Shown in pieces: positions 33,465-40,297 of a stretch of DNA of 46,757 bases. Under the pieces are notes generated by a model, which did not search any database, was not told where the DNA came from, and was given only the letters and a program-made list of their open reading frames with translations. Origin of the DNA: Prevotellaceae bacterium UBA2448 (GTDB lineage Bacteria; Bacteroidota; Bacteroidia; Bacteroidales; Bacteroidaceae); the NCBI GenBank assembly GCA_002342585.1, contig DDQG01000039.1, forward strand, positions 24,893-71,649, given 5' to 3'. Within the stretch, counting starts at the first letter, position 1. Each line of letters opens with the position of its first letter. The position numbers were made by a program, and so were the translations under genes.

Positions 33465-34283
33465 TTATCTTACGGTGAGATGGAAACAGGCTTGTTTCCT
33501 TTCGTGTTTCACATAACAGAGTCCTTGCTGACGCAGGTCGCGCAACACTTCTGCCAATACCTGCTTCATTGGGAAGTCCCATCTCAGAAGTGGTATATTA
33601 GTGTCGTGGTATCCTACCAACGGCACAAATCGGTTGTATGTGATATCAACCGTGGTTCCGTAACAGTGGCAGGAGTTTTCAGTGGCATTGCCATTTCCCT
33701 TGCGCAGTTTCGATACGTCTTCTGCTGTTCTCAGTACCGATGTAACGATAGGCAGGTGCAACGGCAATCCCTTAGATTGCAAGGAGTCTGCGAAGTTCAG
33801 ACATATGGTGTTCAACAGATGTTGCGCTTTCGGAACGAGCAACGGCACGGAGTGCGATAGGTTATCTACTCTGTAATATGGCGAATGACATATATTTACC
33901 AATTTATGTTCTTCTACCAGCATCTCCAGTTCCTCACGACTCTGTGCTGGTCGTATGCCATTGGTCTGTGCTGCAACCAGTTGCACGTCGTTTATGTCAG
34001 GAAAGCACTCTTCCCACGAATGCACTCCCTTCACACGGTTGAATTTCTTCGGAGCTCCGTACATCTTACGTGGCGACAGGGCTGTACGTGGTCGCATGTC
34101 TCTGTCCAGCGTCTCCGCATTTTCCATATCTACATCTTTCACCTCTACCTCTTCATTGCTGTTTGTAGGTATGTTGGGATTCGTGAGACGACGTATTCCT
34201 GCAAATAATAATACTATTATACAGAATGCTAACACGAATTTCTTCTTGGCTGATACGTGTTGTTTCTTCTTTCTTTTTTTCAT
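33465..34283 (-). CDS. DUF5715-like membrane-anchored protein with M15 peptidase-like motif
   Basis: 272-aa protein with a very basic N-terminus (MKKRKKKQHVSAKKK) and one membrane segment (about 15-29), so the rest is probably periplasmic. The C-terminal half has 'SVLRTAEDVSKLRK', then SCHCYGTTVDI (His206, Asp213) and a final CFHLTV (His268). These fit the H-x6-D and final H zinc ligands of M15/VanY-type D-Ala-D-Ala carboxypeptidases. DUF5715 is my best family name from memory. A peptidoglycan-trimming role is inferred. Its ATG overlaps the glucanotransferase stop by 4 bp (ATGA), indicating translational coupling. Confidence 0.72.
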   Translation of the reverse strand: MKKRKKKQHVSAKKKFVLAFCIIVLLFAGIRRLTNPNIPTNSNEEVEVKDVDMENAETLDRDMRPRTALSPRKMYGAPKKFNRVKGVHSWEECFPDINDVQLVAAQTNGIRPAQSREELEMLVEEHKLVNICHSPYYRVDNLSHSVPLLVPKAQHLLNTICLNFADSLQSKGLPLHLPIVTSVLRTAEDVSKLRKGNGNATENSCHCYGTTVDITYNRFVPLVGYHDTNIPLLRWDFPMKQVLAEVLRDLRQQGLCYVKHERKQACFHLTVR

Positions 34284-36982
34284 GCCCTTCCGGAGTTGTT
34301 TATAAGTGCTGTAATCTTTTCATTCAAGTCGTATGACTGCATCAGTTGCTCTATGGTCAGATGCATACGGTAACGCCAGTAATGACGTGGGTTCGACGGT
34401 ACGTTGATTCTCTCACCATTCGGATCTGCCAAACGGATTCTCTCGTCTATCGACAACCAGTCTTGCAGGGATAGCAAACACAGTATCGATGGGGAGAAAA
34501 GATGGCGTGCCACGATGTCTTCGCACAACCATTCCGGTGCCGGATGAGGTGCCGGACCATCGTTGTGCAGTGCGTTGTTGTAGAAACTCTGTGCTCTCTG
34601 CATGTCTTCATCCCACCACTGACGCAATGGCGGCATGTCGTGAGTGGCTATGGTAGCTACCGAACGGTATGGATTGTCCTGCAACCTGCTGAATTCCAGT
34701 CCTGGCTGCTTTGGCATGGTCTGTATCTCCAAACTGATTATGCGTAGACGTTCCATTACCCATGCTACACATTCCGGAACCATTCCAAGGTCTTCAGCAC
34801 ATACCAGCATTCTCGTGCATTGGGTCAGAATAGGCAGTTTTTTCATTGCTTCTTCATACCAGAATTTGTTGTGACGATGGTAGTAATAGTCGTCGTACAA
34901 CATATTGAAAGCTTTCTGGTCATATTCATTCAGGTCTTTGAATGCATAGTCGTTCTGCGCTGCAATACGTGGGTGGTACAATTCCGGACGTTTCCTGTCA
35001 TGAATGAACAGCACGTTCGATGCCAGTGAGTATAGTCCGTCGCGCACCTGCTGGTCGTCTTCGCTTTCCTTACCTGCAAACATACCCTGTATCTTTCTCT
35101 GCGTACTGTATTCGGGTTTCAGGTCGTACCTGCCGTTGCCACGCGAATTCAGATAGAGTAGGGTGATGAGGTCTTTCCTGTACCCGAAGATTTCCTCCAG
35201 TATTCTGTCGGTTATGTACGGACGTGTCATGTCGTCGTGGAACCTCAGTCCGTAACTTTCTATCTCCTTGATGCTCATAGGCAGGGAAGGGGAGAACTGT
35301 CCGAGGAGTCCGTGTACACTGTGCAACGGTATGTCCCAGATGCGGAAGAATCCCAATACATGGTCTATGCGATAGGCATCGAAGTATTCTGCCATCTTCT
35401 GGAATCTCCTGATCCACCACTGATAACCATCTGCTGCCATCGCATCCCAATTGTACGTTGGGAATCCCCAGTTCTGACCATTTGTAGAGAAGGCATCTGG
35501 CGGAGCTCCTGCCTGTCCGTCCATATTGAACAAATGGGGTGCTGTCCATGCCTCCACACTGTCACGACTGATTCCAATCGGTATGTCACCTTTTATGATG
35601 ATGCCGTTTGCCCTGGCTGCCTGTCTTACTTCCGTAAGCTGCAGGTGCAACTGGTATTGTATATAAAAGTATAGGGCTACTCCGTCAAAGTCCGGCGAAC
35701 CTTCCTTGCACATGTGCTCTATGCTCTTTTTGTTGTATTTGCTGTGATGAGGCCAGGCTGGGAAGTGGGCATTGCCGTACTGGTCTCTCAGATAACTGAA
35801 TGCTGCATACGGTACAAGCCAGTCTTTGTTGTTTTCAAAGAATCGTTTGTAGTCGTCCGTTGCAAATGTGTTGTCTTTCTCCTGAGCATATACCATTCTC
35901 AGGTATTTCATCTTTCTTCCAAATACCTTCTCATAGTCGATGTGCGGCATGGCATTCAAATTCTGCTGCGACATCATGAATTTCTCCATCTGCAATTGGT
36001 CATGCAGTGCCGGCAGTGCCCTCAGGTTGCAGTAGATAGGGTGGAAGGCATATATGCTTATGGCATTGTACGGATACGAATCCTGCCAAGTGCCATTCAT
36101 TATCGTGTCGTTGATTGGCAATATCTGTATGGCATGCATGCCCACTTTCGAAGCCCAACCAATGAAGGTTTTCAGGTCTCCGAAGTCTCCTATTCCATAA
36201 CTGCCATTCGTACGCAGTGAGAATACCGGTATCACCACTCCCGCAACTTTCCAGTTCGGAATGTCCATATTCGGTCTGGTAGTGGTCTTTACCAACATCG
36301 TGCCTGTCTGCATCTGGGGGGTACGCAACGACCTGTTCTCATCTTCTTCCCACCTTATTATATTATTGTAGTCATCTACAACCACATATTTATATTCTGT
36401 TTCGTGGTACAACATAGTGGCATCCAGGTTCACTCCCCATTCCTGCAAAGCAACCAACTGCATACGCTGCGGATAACGCCATTCTCCCAGTTGTGGGGTG
36501 CTGCCGCAGATTGCCAGATGTTCCCCCTTCTTTAATCTTGGTTCTACAGTGCGCAACTGCAAGGTGATAGAGTAGGGACTTCTTGCGGTGGACAGATTGC
36601 CATTGCTCGACTCCTCTGCTGCTCCCACACATTCCGTATAGGCACTCGAAAACAATGGCAGGTCTTCCGGTATCGGACGCCACCTGTCTTCTATGTCGTA
36701 CATCCAAGTGTCTTCGGAAAATGACACTTTATGCGGAGCTATCTCCCATTCAGTCCATACCAGCACATCATCTCTGTACATGGCATACAGATATTGCACT
36801 CCTGCCGCTTCTCCATTCTGCACATCCTTGTATCCACGCCATATCCTGCCATCTTCCGTGCTGAGCCTTATCTCTTCCATGTCCGACAAATTGCCGTCCT
36901 TCATCCTGTACCTTATCTGCACACGAAGGTCTTCACCCCATTTCGTATAGTATTCTATGTTGAATTTCAGTGTGTAATTCAT
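34280..36982 (-). CDS. malQ: 4-alpha-glucanotransferase (GH77) with two N-terminal CBM20 domains
   Basis: 900-aa amylomaltase that transfers maltosyl and longer units between alpha-1,4-glucans. Residues about 1-110 and 135-240 look like starch-binding CBM20 domains ('GEHLAICGSTPQLGEW' is characteristic). The GH77 barrel starts near 270 with 'VFSLRTNGSYGIGDFGDL'. Catalytic residues: nucleophile Asp540 in YRIDHVLGF, acid/base Glu730 in CAEDLG, and the third Asp in ATHDMPPLRQWW. This CBM20-CBM20-GH77 layout is that of plant DPE2-type enzymes and is common in Bacteroidetes. No signal peptide, so it acts in the cytoplasm on maltodextrin or glycogen. First gene of its operon, with a good promoter directly upstream. 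Confidence 0.94.
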   Translation of the reverse strand: MNYTLKFNIEYYTKWGEDLRVQIRYRMKDGNLSDMEEIRLSTEDGRIWRGYKDVQNGEAAGVQYLYAMYRDDVLVWTEWEIAPHKVSFSEDTWMYDIEDRWRPIPEDLPLFSSAYTECVGAAEESSNGNLSTARSPYSITLQLRTVEPRLKKGEHLAICGSTPQLGEWRYPQRMQLVALQEWGVNLDATMLYHETEYKYVVVDDYNNIIRWEEDENRSLRTPQMQTGTMLVKTTTRPNMDIPNWKVAGVVIPVFSLRTNGSYGIGDFGDLKTFIGWASKVGMHAIQILPINDTIMNGTWQDSYPYNAISIYAFHPIYCNLRALPALHDQLQMEKFMMSQQNLNAMPHIDYEKVFGRKMKYLRMVYAQEKDNTFATDDYKRFFENNKDWLVPYAAFSYLRDQYGNAHFPAWPHHSKYNKKSIEHMCKEGSPDFDGVALYFYIQYQLHLQLTEVRQAARANGIIIKGDIPIGISRDSVEAWTAPHLFNMDGQAGAPPDAFSTNGQNWGFPTYNWDAMAADGYQWWIRRFQKMAEYFDAYRIDHVLGFFRIWDIPLHSVHGLLGQFSPSLPMSIKEIESYGLRFHDDMTRPYITDRILEEIFGYRKDLITLLYLNSRGNGRYDLKPEYSTQRKIQGMFAGKESEDDQQVRDGLYSLASNVLFIHDRKRPELYHPRIAAQNDYAFKDLNEYDQKAFNMLYDDYYYHRHNKFWYEEAMKKLPILTQCTRMLVCAEDLGMVPECVAWVMERLRIISLEIQTMPKQPGLEFSRLQDNPYRSVATIATHDMPPLRQWWDEDMQRAQSFYNNALHNDGPAPHPAPEWLCEDIVARHLFSPSILCLLSLQDWLSIDERIRLADPNGERINVPSNPRHYWRYRMHLTIEQLMQSYDLNEKITALINNSGRA

Positions 36983-37013
36983 ACTTGTTGCTTCTTCATT
37001 ACTTATTTTCCTA

Positions 37014-37045
37014 CAAATATAGATGTTTCAGGCGGTATCAGCAAA
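37014..37045 (-). promoter_or_regulatory. malQ-operon promoter
   Basis: Minus-strand TTTG (37045 to 37042), a 20-bp spacer and TATATTTG (37021 to 37014) lie about 32 bp upstream of the malQ ATG. Confidence 0.75.
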
Positions 37046-37176
37046 CTATCCGACATGATAGATTGGGATAGTTAAGATTTTTTGGCAAATGTATTTTTGT
37101 GTGTTATGCGTGTAGGTACACAACTATTGACGACAGTCAAGAAATTAAATATATTCCATAATTTTTTTTCTTGATA

Positions 37177-37208
37177 TTTGCTACGTATTTATCAGCTCCC
37201 TACCTTTG
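37177..37208 (+). promoter_or_regulatory. Promoter upstream of the 26-codon ORF / possible ncRNA
   Basis: TTTG (37177-37180), a 20-bp spacer and TACCTTTG (37201-37208). No annotated-size gene follows for 400 bp; the transcript would cover a small ORF and then the tRNA cluster. From 37046 to 37176 I see nothing else. Confidence 0.7.
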
Positions 37209-37386
37209 TCTAGTCAAATCTCAGTTGCATTATTTGTAATGTACTCTGGGTTTTGATAGAATAAGTTTTTTTTCATAGGTAAAAAGTAAGTTTGATTTTT
37301 CGATGGGATTTAGTCTAAGGTAATTAAGATTGGTTTAGGAGATCCCCGATAAGTATTAATTAGGAATAACGATAGTTGATTTGCTG

Positions 37387-37467
37387 ATGATGGAAATGTT
37401 GACGATTTTATTGGCTGTGATTCTTGCGGTTGCAGCATTGGTGAGTAATCTTTTTATGAGGAAGTGA
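37387..37467 (+). CDS. Possible 26-aa single-span membrane peptide
   Basis: ATG-ATG-GAA to TGA encodes 26 residues: a short acidic N-terminus (MMEM), an uninterrupted hydrophobic stretch LTILLAVILAVAALVSNLF, and a basic end MRK, which is the pattern of a single-pass small membrane protein with its basic end inside. It lies about 180 nt downstream of a consensus promoter and just upstream of the tRNA promoter. There is no strong ribosome-binding site, but these are weak in this phylum. No family is recognised. The rest of 37209-37486 could be a 5' leader or a non-coding RNA; a short hairpin (TGAGAA and TTCTCA) follows the stop. Confidence 0.42.
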   Translation: MMEMLTILLAVILAVAALVSNLFMRK

Positions 37468-37486
37468 GAAAAAATTCTCAAAAAGA

Positions 37487-37518
37487 TTTGGTCACGTCAG
37501 AAGAAGTGCTTACCTTTG
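37487..37518 (+). promoter_or_regulatory. tRNA-cluster promoter
   Basis: TTTG (37487-37490), a 20-bp spacer and TACCTTTG (37511-37518) followed by C. It starts about 90 bp before the first tRNA and has the same spacing and -7 box as the promoter 310 bp upstream. Confidence 0.78.
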
Positions 37519-37606
37519 CACTCGCTTTTGGAAAGGAACACCTTCTGAGGGTAAAAGAGATTCGGGTGCGGGTCTCATGAAAAATTGAAATAATGCACAA
37601 GAATGA

Positions 37607-37681
37607 GGGCGTTTAGCTCAGCTGGTTCAGAGCATCTGCCTTACAAGCAGAGGGTCGGCGGTTCGAATCCGTCAACGCCCA
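37607..37681 (+). tRNA. tRNA-Val (anticodon TAC)
   Basis: Acceptor GGGCGTT pairs with AACGCCC. Anticodon loop CTTACAA sits in a TCTGC/GCAGA stem, and the T arm is GGCGGTTCGAATCCGTC. CCA is not encoded. First of nine tRNAs. Confidence 0.95.
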
Positions 37682-37699
37682 CTCATTTCTCTTATACGA

Positions 37700-37773
37700 G
37701 GCTCGCTAGCTCAACTGAATAGAGCATTTGACTACGGATCAAAAGGTTACAGGTTTGAATCCTGTGCGAGTCA
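37700..37773 (+). tRNA. tRNA-Arg (anticodon ACG)
   Basis: Acceptor GGCTCGC pairs with GCGAGTC (one G-U). Anticodon loop CTACGGA in a TTTGA/TCAAA stem. The A34 would be edited to inosine to read CGU, CGC and CGA. CCA is not encoded. Confidence 0.93.
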
Positions 37774-37795
37774 CAAGATGACTTAGTTCTCATCT

Positions 37796-37878
37796 GGGTA
37801 GGTAGGTAAGTGGTTAAAACGGGCAGACTGTAAATCTGTTGCCTTGCGGCTTCGGCGGTTCGAATCCGTCCCTGCCCA
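37796..37878 (+). tRNA. tRNA-Tyr (anticodon GTA)
   Basis: Long variable arm as in bacterial tRNA-Tyr. Acceptor GGGTAGG pairs with CCTGCCC; anticodon loop CTGTAAA; T arm GGCGGTTCGAATCCGTC. CCA is not encoded. Confidence 0.94.
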
Positions 37879-37909
37879 CTCGAACGAAAGTCAATATTTG
37901 AGAGATGCT

Positions 37910-37982
37910 GCGGAAGTAGCTCAGTTGATAGAGCACTAGCCTTCCAAGCTGGGGGTCGCGGGTTTGAGCCCCGTCTTCCGCT
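37910..37982 (+). tRNA. tRNA-Gly (anticodon TCC)
   Basis: Acceptor GCGGAAG pairs with CTTCCGC. Anticodon loop CTTCCAA in a CTAGC/GCTGG stem. Discriminator T. CCA is not encoded. Confidence 0.94.
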
Positions 37983-38000
37983 CAAAAAAATCGATCTTTT

Positions 38001-38074
38001 GCCTCTTTAGCTCAGTTGGCCAGAGCACGTGATTTGTAATCTCGGGGTCGTTGGTTCGAATCCGACAAGAGGCT
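38001..38074 (+). tRNA. tRNA-Thr (anticodon TGT)
   Basis: Acceptor GCCTCTT pairs with AAGAGGC. Anticodon loop TTTGTAA sits in a CGTGA/TCTCG stem with one T-T mismatch. Its 3' end leads straight into the repeat-rich spacer. Confidence 0.93.
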
Positions 38075-38075
38075 C

Positions 38076-38302
38076 AAACTTTTATTAATGACAACAGCGA
38101 AAGCTTGCTTTCAGATGGTGGCAGTAATAAAAGTTTGAAAGCCGGCCGCCGGCAGGCTTTTCGGATCGCGAAGTCAATCCGACAGACTCTTGTCGCGACA
38201 AGGCTCAATGAGCCGGCAGGCTTTTCGGATATGTAATCCGACACAACCTCTTGTCAGAGGCTAGGATATCTAATCCGACTAGCATCTTGTCGCGACAAGG
38301 CT
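38076..38302 (+). repeat. Repeat- and hairpin-rich spacer between tRNA-Thr and tRNA-Leu
   Basis: A 12-bp perfect inverted repeat (38076-38087 with 38125-38136) encloses a second small hairpin (GAAAG/CTTTC). Then a 19-bp direct repeat starting GCCGGCAGGC occurs at 38148-38166 and 38212-38230, and an 18-bp direct repeat TCTTGTCGCGACAAGGCT, itself palindromic, at 38188-38205 and 38285-38302. AATCCGAC appears several times, the sequence also found in the T arm and acceptor junction of the adjacent tRNA-Thr. The segment is therefore a set of hairpin units, possibly decayed tRNA-3'-end duplications or a small repeat element. Confidence 0.8.
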
Positions 38303-38324
38303 TAAATTGAAATAAATCCTTAAT

Positions 38325-38409
38325 GGAGAGGTGGCGGAATGGTAGACGCGCTACTTTGAGGGGGTAGTGGGCTCAGCCCGTGGGAGTTCGAGTCTCCTCC
38401 TCTTCACCA
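38325..38409 (+). tRNA. tRNA-Leu (anticodon GAG)
   Basis: Class II tRNA with a long variable arm. Acceptor GGAGAGG pairs with CCTCTTC. The anticodon loop TTGAGGG gives GAG. It is the only tRNA here with an encoded CCA (38407-38409). Confidence 0.92.
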
Positions 38410-38422
38410 AGGAAAAGACAAT

Positions 38423-38496
38423 GCTTCAGTAGCTCAGTTGGTTAGAGCACATGACTGTTAATCATGGGGTCGTTGGTTCAAGCCCATCCTGAAGCG
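38423..38496 (+). tRNA. tRNA-Asn (anticodon GTT)
   Basis: Acceptor GCTTCAG pairs with CTGAAGC. Anticodon loop CTGTTAA in a CATGA/TCATG stem. The T stem (GTTGG/CCATC) has one T-T mismatch. CCA is not encoded. Confidence 0.92.
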
Positions 38497-38511
38497 CAAA
38501 CACATTAAGAT

Positions 38512-38584
38512 GCGTCCTTAGCTCAGTTGGTAGAGCAATTGACTCTTAATCAATGGGTCCAGGGTTCGAGCCCCTGAGGGCGTA
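38512..38584 (+). tRNA. tRNA-Lys (anticodon CTT)
   Basis: Acceptor GCGTCCT pairs with AGGGCGT with G-U pairs. Anticodon loop CTCTTAA in a TTGA/TCAA stem. CCA is not encoded. Confidence 0.94.
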
Positions 38585-38589
38585 CTACG

Positions 38590-38619
38590 GCAAGGTGACA
38601 CCCACTCGGTCACCTTTGC
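38590..38619 (+). other. Hairpin between tRNA-Lys and tRNA-Ser
   Basis: GCAAGGTGAC pairs with GTCACCTTTGC (one bulged T) around a 9-nt loop. No T run follows; it is a likely processing structure in the tRNA precursor. Confidence 0.6.
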
Positions 38620-38622
38620 TTT

Positions 38623-38707
38623 GGAGAGATGGCAGAGTGGTCGATTGCATCGGTCTTGAAAACCGACGTACTGAGAGGTACCGGGGGTTCGAATCCCTCT
38701 CTCTCCG
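38623..38707 (+). tRNA. tRNA-Ser (anticodon TGA)
   Basis: Class II tRNA with a long variable arm. Acceptor GGAGAGA pairs with TCTCTCC. Anticodon loop CTTGAAA in a TCGGT/ACCGA stem. Last tRNA of the cluster. Confidence 0.94.
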
Positions 38708-38719
38708 CAAATCAAGGCA

Positions 38720-38749
38720 AGAGATATCCTATTGGGTATCTCTTTTTTT
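38720..38749 (+). terminator. Terminator of the tRNA cluster
   Basis: AGAGATATCC, loop TATT, GGGTATCTCT (10 bp with one G-T), followed by a run of T. Confidence 0.9.
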
Positions 38750-38786
38750 GTTTAATACAAATCAAATTTGTTTGAAGTTGTATAAA

Positions 38787-38820
38787 ACAAAAAAAGAAGA
38801 GAATAGCATGCTATTCTCTT
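38787..38820 (-). terminator. Terminator facing the upxY-like gene
   Basis: A perfect 24-bp palindrome at 38797-38820 (half-site AAGAGAATAGCA) with a T-rich run on its left when read on the minus strand. It suits transcription arriving from the gene at 39046. Confidence 0.75.
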
Positions 38821-38824
38821 GCTG

Positions 38825-38957
38825 TAGATTTGCAAGGGCCCCTGCGGCGAGCAGCCTAGGGATGGGCGTAGCCAATCCTCTGGATCGTCGAGGCGGGTTG
38901 CAGCGTCGCTCCTTTGGAGCGGTGGCAACATGGAGACGAAGACAATCCCTTAAGTAG
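38825..38957. other. Unexplained GC-rich island
   Basis: About 130 bp clearly richer in G+C than the AT-rich flanks, with small hairpins (for example GCTCC, TTT, GGAGC). A plus-strand open frame crosses it but begins inside tRNA-Lys, so I do not call a gene. It may be a structured RNA, a decayed gene or a repeat element. Confidence 0.4.
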
Positions 38958-38961
38958 AGTT

Positions 38962-38982
38962 CTTCGCTGTACTACAGCGAAG
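38962..38982. other. Hairpin 3' of the upxY-like gene
   Basis: CTTCGCTGT, loop ACT, ACAGCGAAG: a perfect 9-bp stem without a T run. Confidence 0.7.
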
Positions 38983-39014
38983 CTTAATATTAATTTTCAA
39001 GGTCGTAGTTTTCT

Positions 39015-39041
39015 GTAAGCTACGGCTCTGCCGTTGTTTAC
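39015..39041. other. Hairpin element, copy 1 (downstream of the upxY-like gene)
   Basis: GTAAGCTACGGC, loop TCT, GCCGTTGTTTAC: 12 positions with one T-T mismatch and one G-T pair. It is preceded by TTTTCT and followed by ATT, as is copy 2 at 40108-40134. Confidence 0.8.
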
Positions 39042-39045
39042 ATTC

Positions 39046-40065
39046 CTAATTTTCAATTTTCAACTTCCTTACCACTTTCATCACCATCTCCTGTCCCCTC
39101 GACAACTTGCTTGGCCAGGACCTCACCTGATTCATCACTTCTTCCTCCATAGCCTTATCTCCTGATAGTCTTGCCCAAATCAGCTGCATCTTCAGTCGCA
39201 ACATACTGGTATTCTGTATCTTCTCTATGGCCTTGCATAAACGTTCCTTGCTAGTTTCTGTATCTGTATCCAATTTTACGTTTGCCATATACAAAGCCAA
39301 GGCCAATTCCCCCTCTGATTGTGCAGTCCATCCTTTATACGACTGTATCCTCTCCTTCAGACGTTTCATGTCTGAAAGGGCTATGTAATACTCGTTCTCG
39401 TTCTGGTACTTATCTGTGATAATGAACAACAGTCGGAATGCCACTTCATACAATTTCTTCGTGTCTTCTTCTAAGTTTATGGAACGGCGGTCAATGCGTT
39501 GGTTCTCTGGAACTTCGCTATTCCGTAGCTCCACCATGTCCGGTGTCATCTCAATGGCTGCAATAGCCACCCCAGGTATTTGCACAACGAGCGATTTTCG
39601 TTTCTTGCCTTTGATGCGTGTCAATATCCCCTCGATTCCATCGTATAATCCTCCCTTCACACGTATCTTGTCACCTTTGTGTAAAGTCACTTCCGAAGGA
39701 TTAAAGTACGTCACGTTCTCCTGACTCTGTTCCGTGGCACGTATGAAGTTCTCCATCTCTTTATCGTTCACAATCATGTATTCCTGCCTGTTCGAAAATG
39801 CCGACTTGCGCAGGTATATATGTTCCTTTGTCCTGCTTATATATTCCTTCAGTATTTCCAGTGTACTCTTCACAAAAATCACACCCGTAATGGCCGGTTC
39901 CAGCGTGCGTTCCTGCTGTCTTCTGACAGTCTTCACTTCGTATCGCATTGGTACATAGCAGTCCAACCCTTCCATACGCATGTCATCCCTGATCTTCAAT
40001 TCCTTGTGAAGACTCAGACTTCCAATCACAAACCAATGTACTTCGTTATCTTTTATCTCTTGCAT
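39046..40065 (-). CDS. UpxY-family transcription antiterminator (NusG paralogue) with C-terminal extension
   Basis: 339-aa cytoplasmic protein. ATG at 40065 is chosen; the frame also offers TTG at 40080, but that lies inside a heptad array. Residues about 8-113 form a NusG N-terminal domain (HWFVIGSLSLHKELKIRDDM, then ITGVIFVKST). Residues about 129-177 form a KOW domain (LHKGDKIRVKGGLYDGIEG). UpxY proteins bind RNA polymerase in the leader of a capsule operon and stop early termination. Some 160 further residues, helical and charged, extend beyond the usual UpxY length (about 170-180 aa). It is divergent from gmd, not upstream of and co-directional with a capsule operon as is usual. Its C-terminus (LKIEN) and TAG stop coincide with a heptad array. 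Confidence 0.82.
   Translation of the reverse strand: MQEIKDNEVHWFVIGSLSLHKELKIRDDMRMEGLDCYVPMRYEVKTVRRQQERTLEPAITGVIFVKSTLEILKEYISRTKEHIYLRKSAFSNRQEYMIVNDKEMENFIRATEQSQENVTYFNPSEVTLHKGDKIRVKGGLYDGIEGILTRIKGKKRKSLVVQIPGVAIAAIEMTPDMVELRNSEVPENQRIDRRSINLEEDTKKLYEVAFRLLFIITDKYQNENEYYIALSDMKRLKERIQSYKGWTAQSEGELALALYMANVKLDTDTETSKERLCKAIEKIQNTSMLRLKMQLIWARLSGDKAMEEEVMNQVRSWPSKLSRGQEMVMKVVRKLKIEN
39048..39068. repeat. Heptad array at the 3' end of the upxY-like gene
   Basis: AATTTTC, AATTTTC, AACTTCC. Read on the minus strand it encodes the C-terminal residues LKIEN, as the array at 9337 encodes KIEN in an unrelated protein. Confidence 0.75.
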
Positions 40066-40067
40066 TA

Positions 40068-40088
40068 TTTCAATTGTCAATTTAAATT
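40068..40088. repeat. Heptad array at the 5' end of the upxY-like gene
   Basis: TTTCAAT, TGTCAAT, TTAAATT. Together with the array at 39048 it brackets the gene, next to the paired hairpins. Confidence 0.6.
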
Positions 40089-40107
40089 CTCGATGTCTTT
40101 ATTTTCT

Positions 40108-40134
40108 GTGAGCGGTGGCTCTGCCGTCGTTCAC
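40108..40134. other. Hairpin element, copy 2 (upstream of the upxY-like gene)
   Basis: GTGAGCGGTGGC, loop TCT, GCCGTCGTTCAC: 12 consecutive pairs counting G-T. Compared with copy 1, an A-T pair has become G-C and a T-T mismatch has become G-C, so pairing is maintained. Confidence 0.8.
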
Positions 40135-40244
40135 ATTGCTCACCCATCACTTTTCTCAGCGCGAATTTACGTAAAAAATTTACAATTGCAACAACTTTGT
40201 TCTTTATATGCTATGATATTCCCCGAAAAATATCTTTTAGGTGC

Positions 40245-40274
40245 TTGTTCTTTATCGGATATTGTGTATCTTTG
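40245..40274 (+). promoter_or_regulatory. gmd promoter
   Basis: TTG (40245-40247; CTTG in place of TTTG), a 19-bp spacer and TATCTTTG (40267-40274) followed by C, 23 bp before the gmd ATG. Confidence 0.72.
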
Positions 40275-40297
40275 CGCCAAATGTCTAAAGAAATAAT

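Noticed and set aside
37092..37099. TATTTTTG as a third promoter upstream of the tRNA cluster
   Set aside because: No TTTG-like element occurs at 19-21 bp upstream; the nearest TTTG is only a few bases away.
37692..37985. Minus-strand frame across tRNA-Arg, Tyr and Gly
   Set aside because: A classic spurious protein made by translating the complement of tRNA genes (SGRRGSNPRPPAWKAS type); the tRNAs are real.
37607..38707. Integration site of a mobile element at the tRNA cluster
   Set aside because: No integrase, no att-like duplication of a full tRNA 3' end and no accessory genes nearby; only short repeat fragments are seen.
38553..38957. Plus-strand frame from tRNA-Lys through tRNA-Ser into the GC-rich island
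   Set aside because: It reads through two tRNAs and a strong terminator; no plausible start or family.
38962..38982. Second terminator for the upxY-like gene
   Set aside because: The stem is good but no T run follows on either strand; the palindrome at 38797-38820 is the better candidate.
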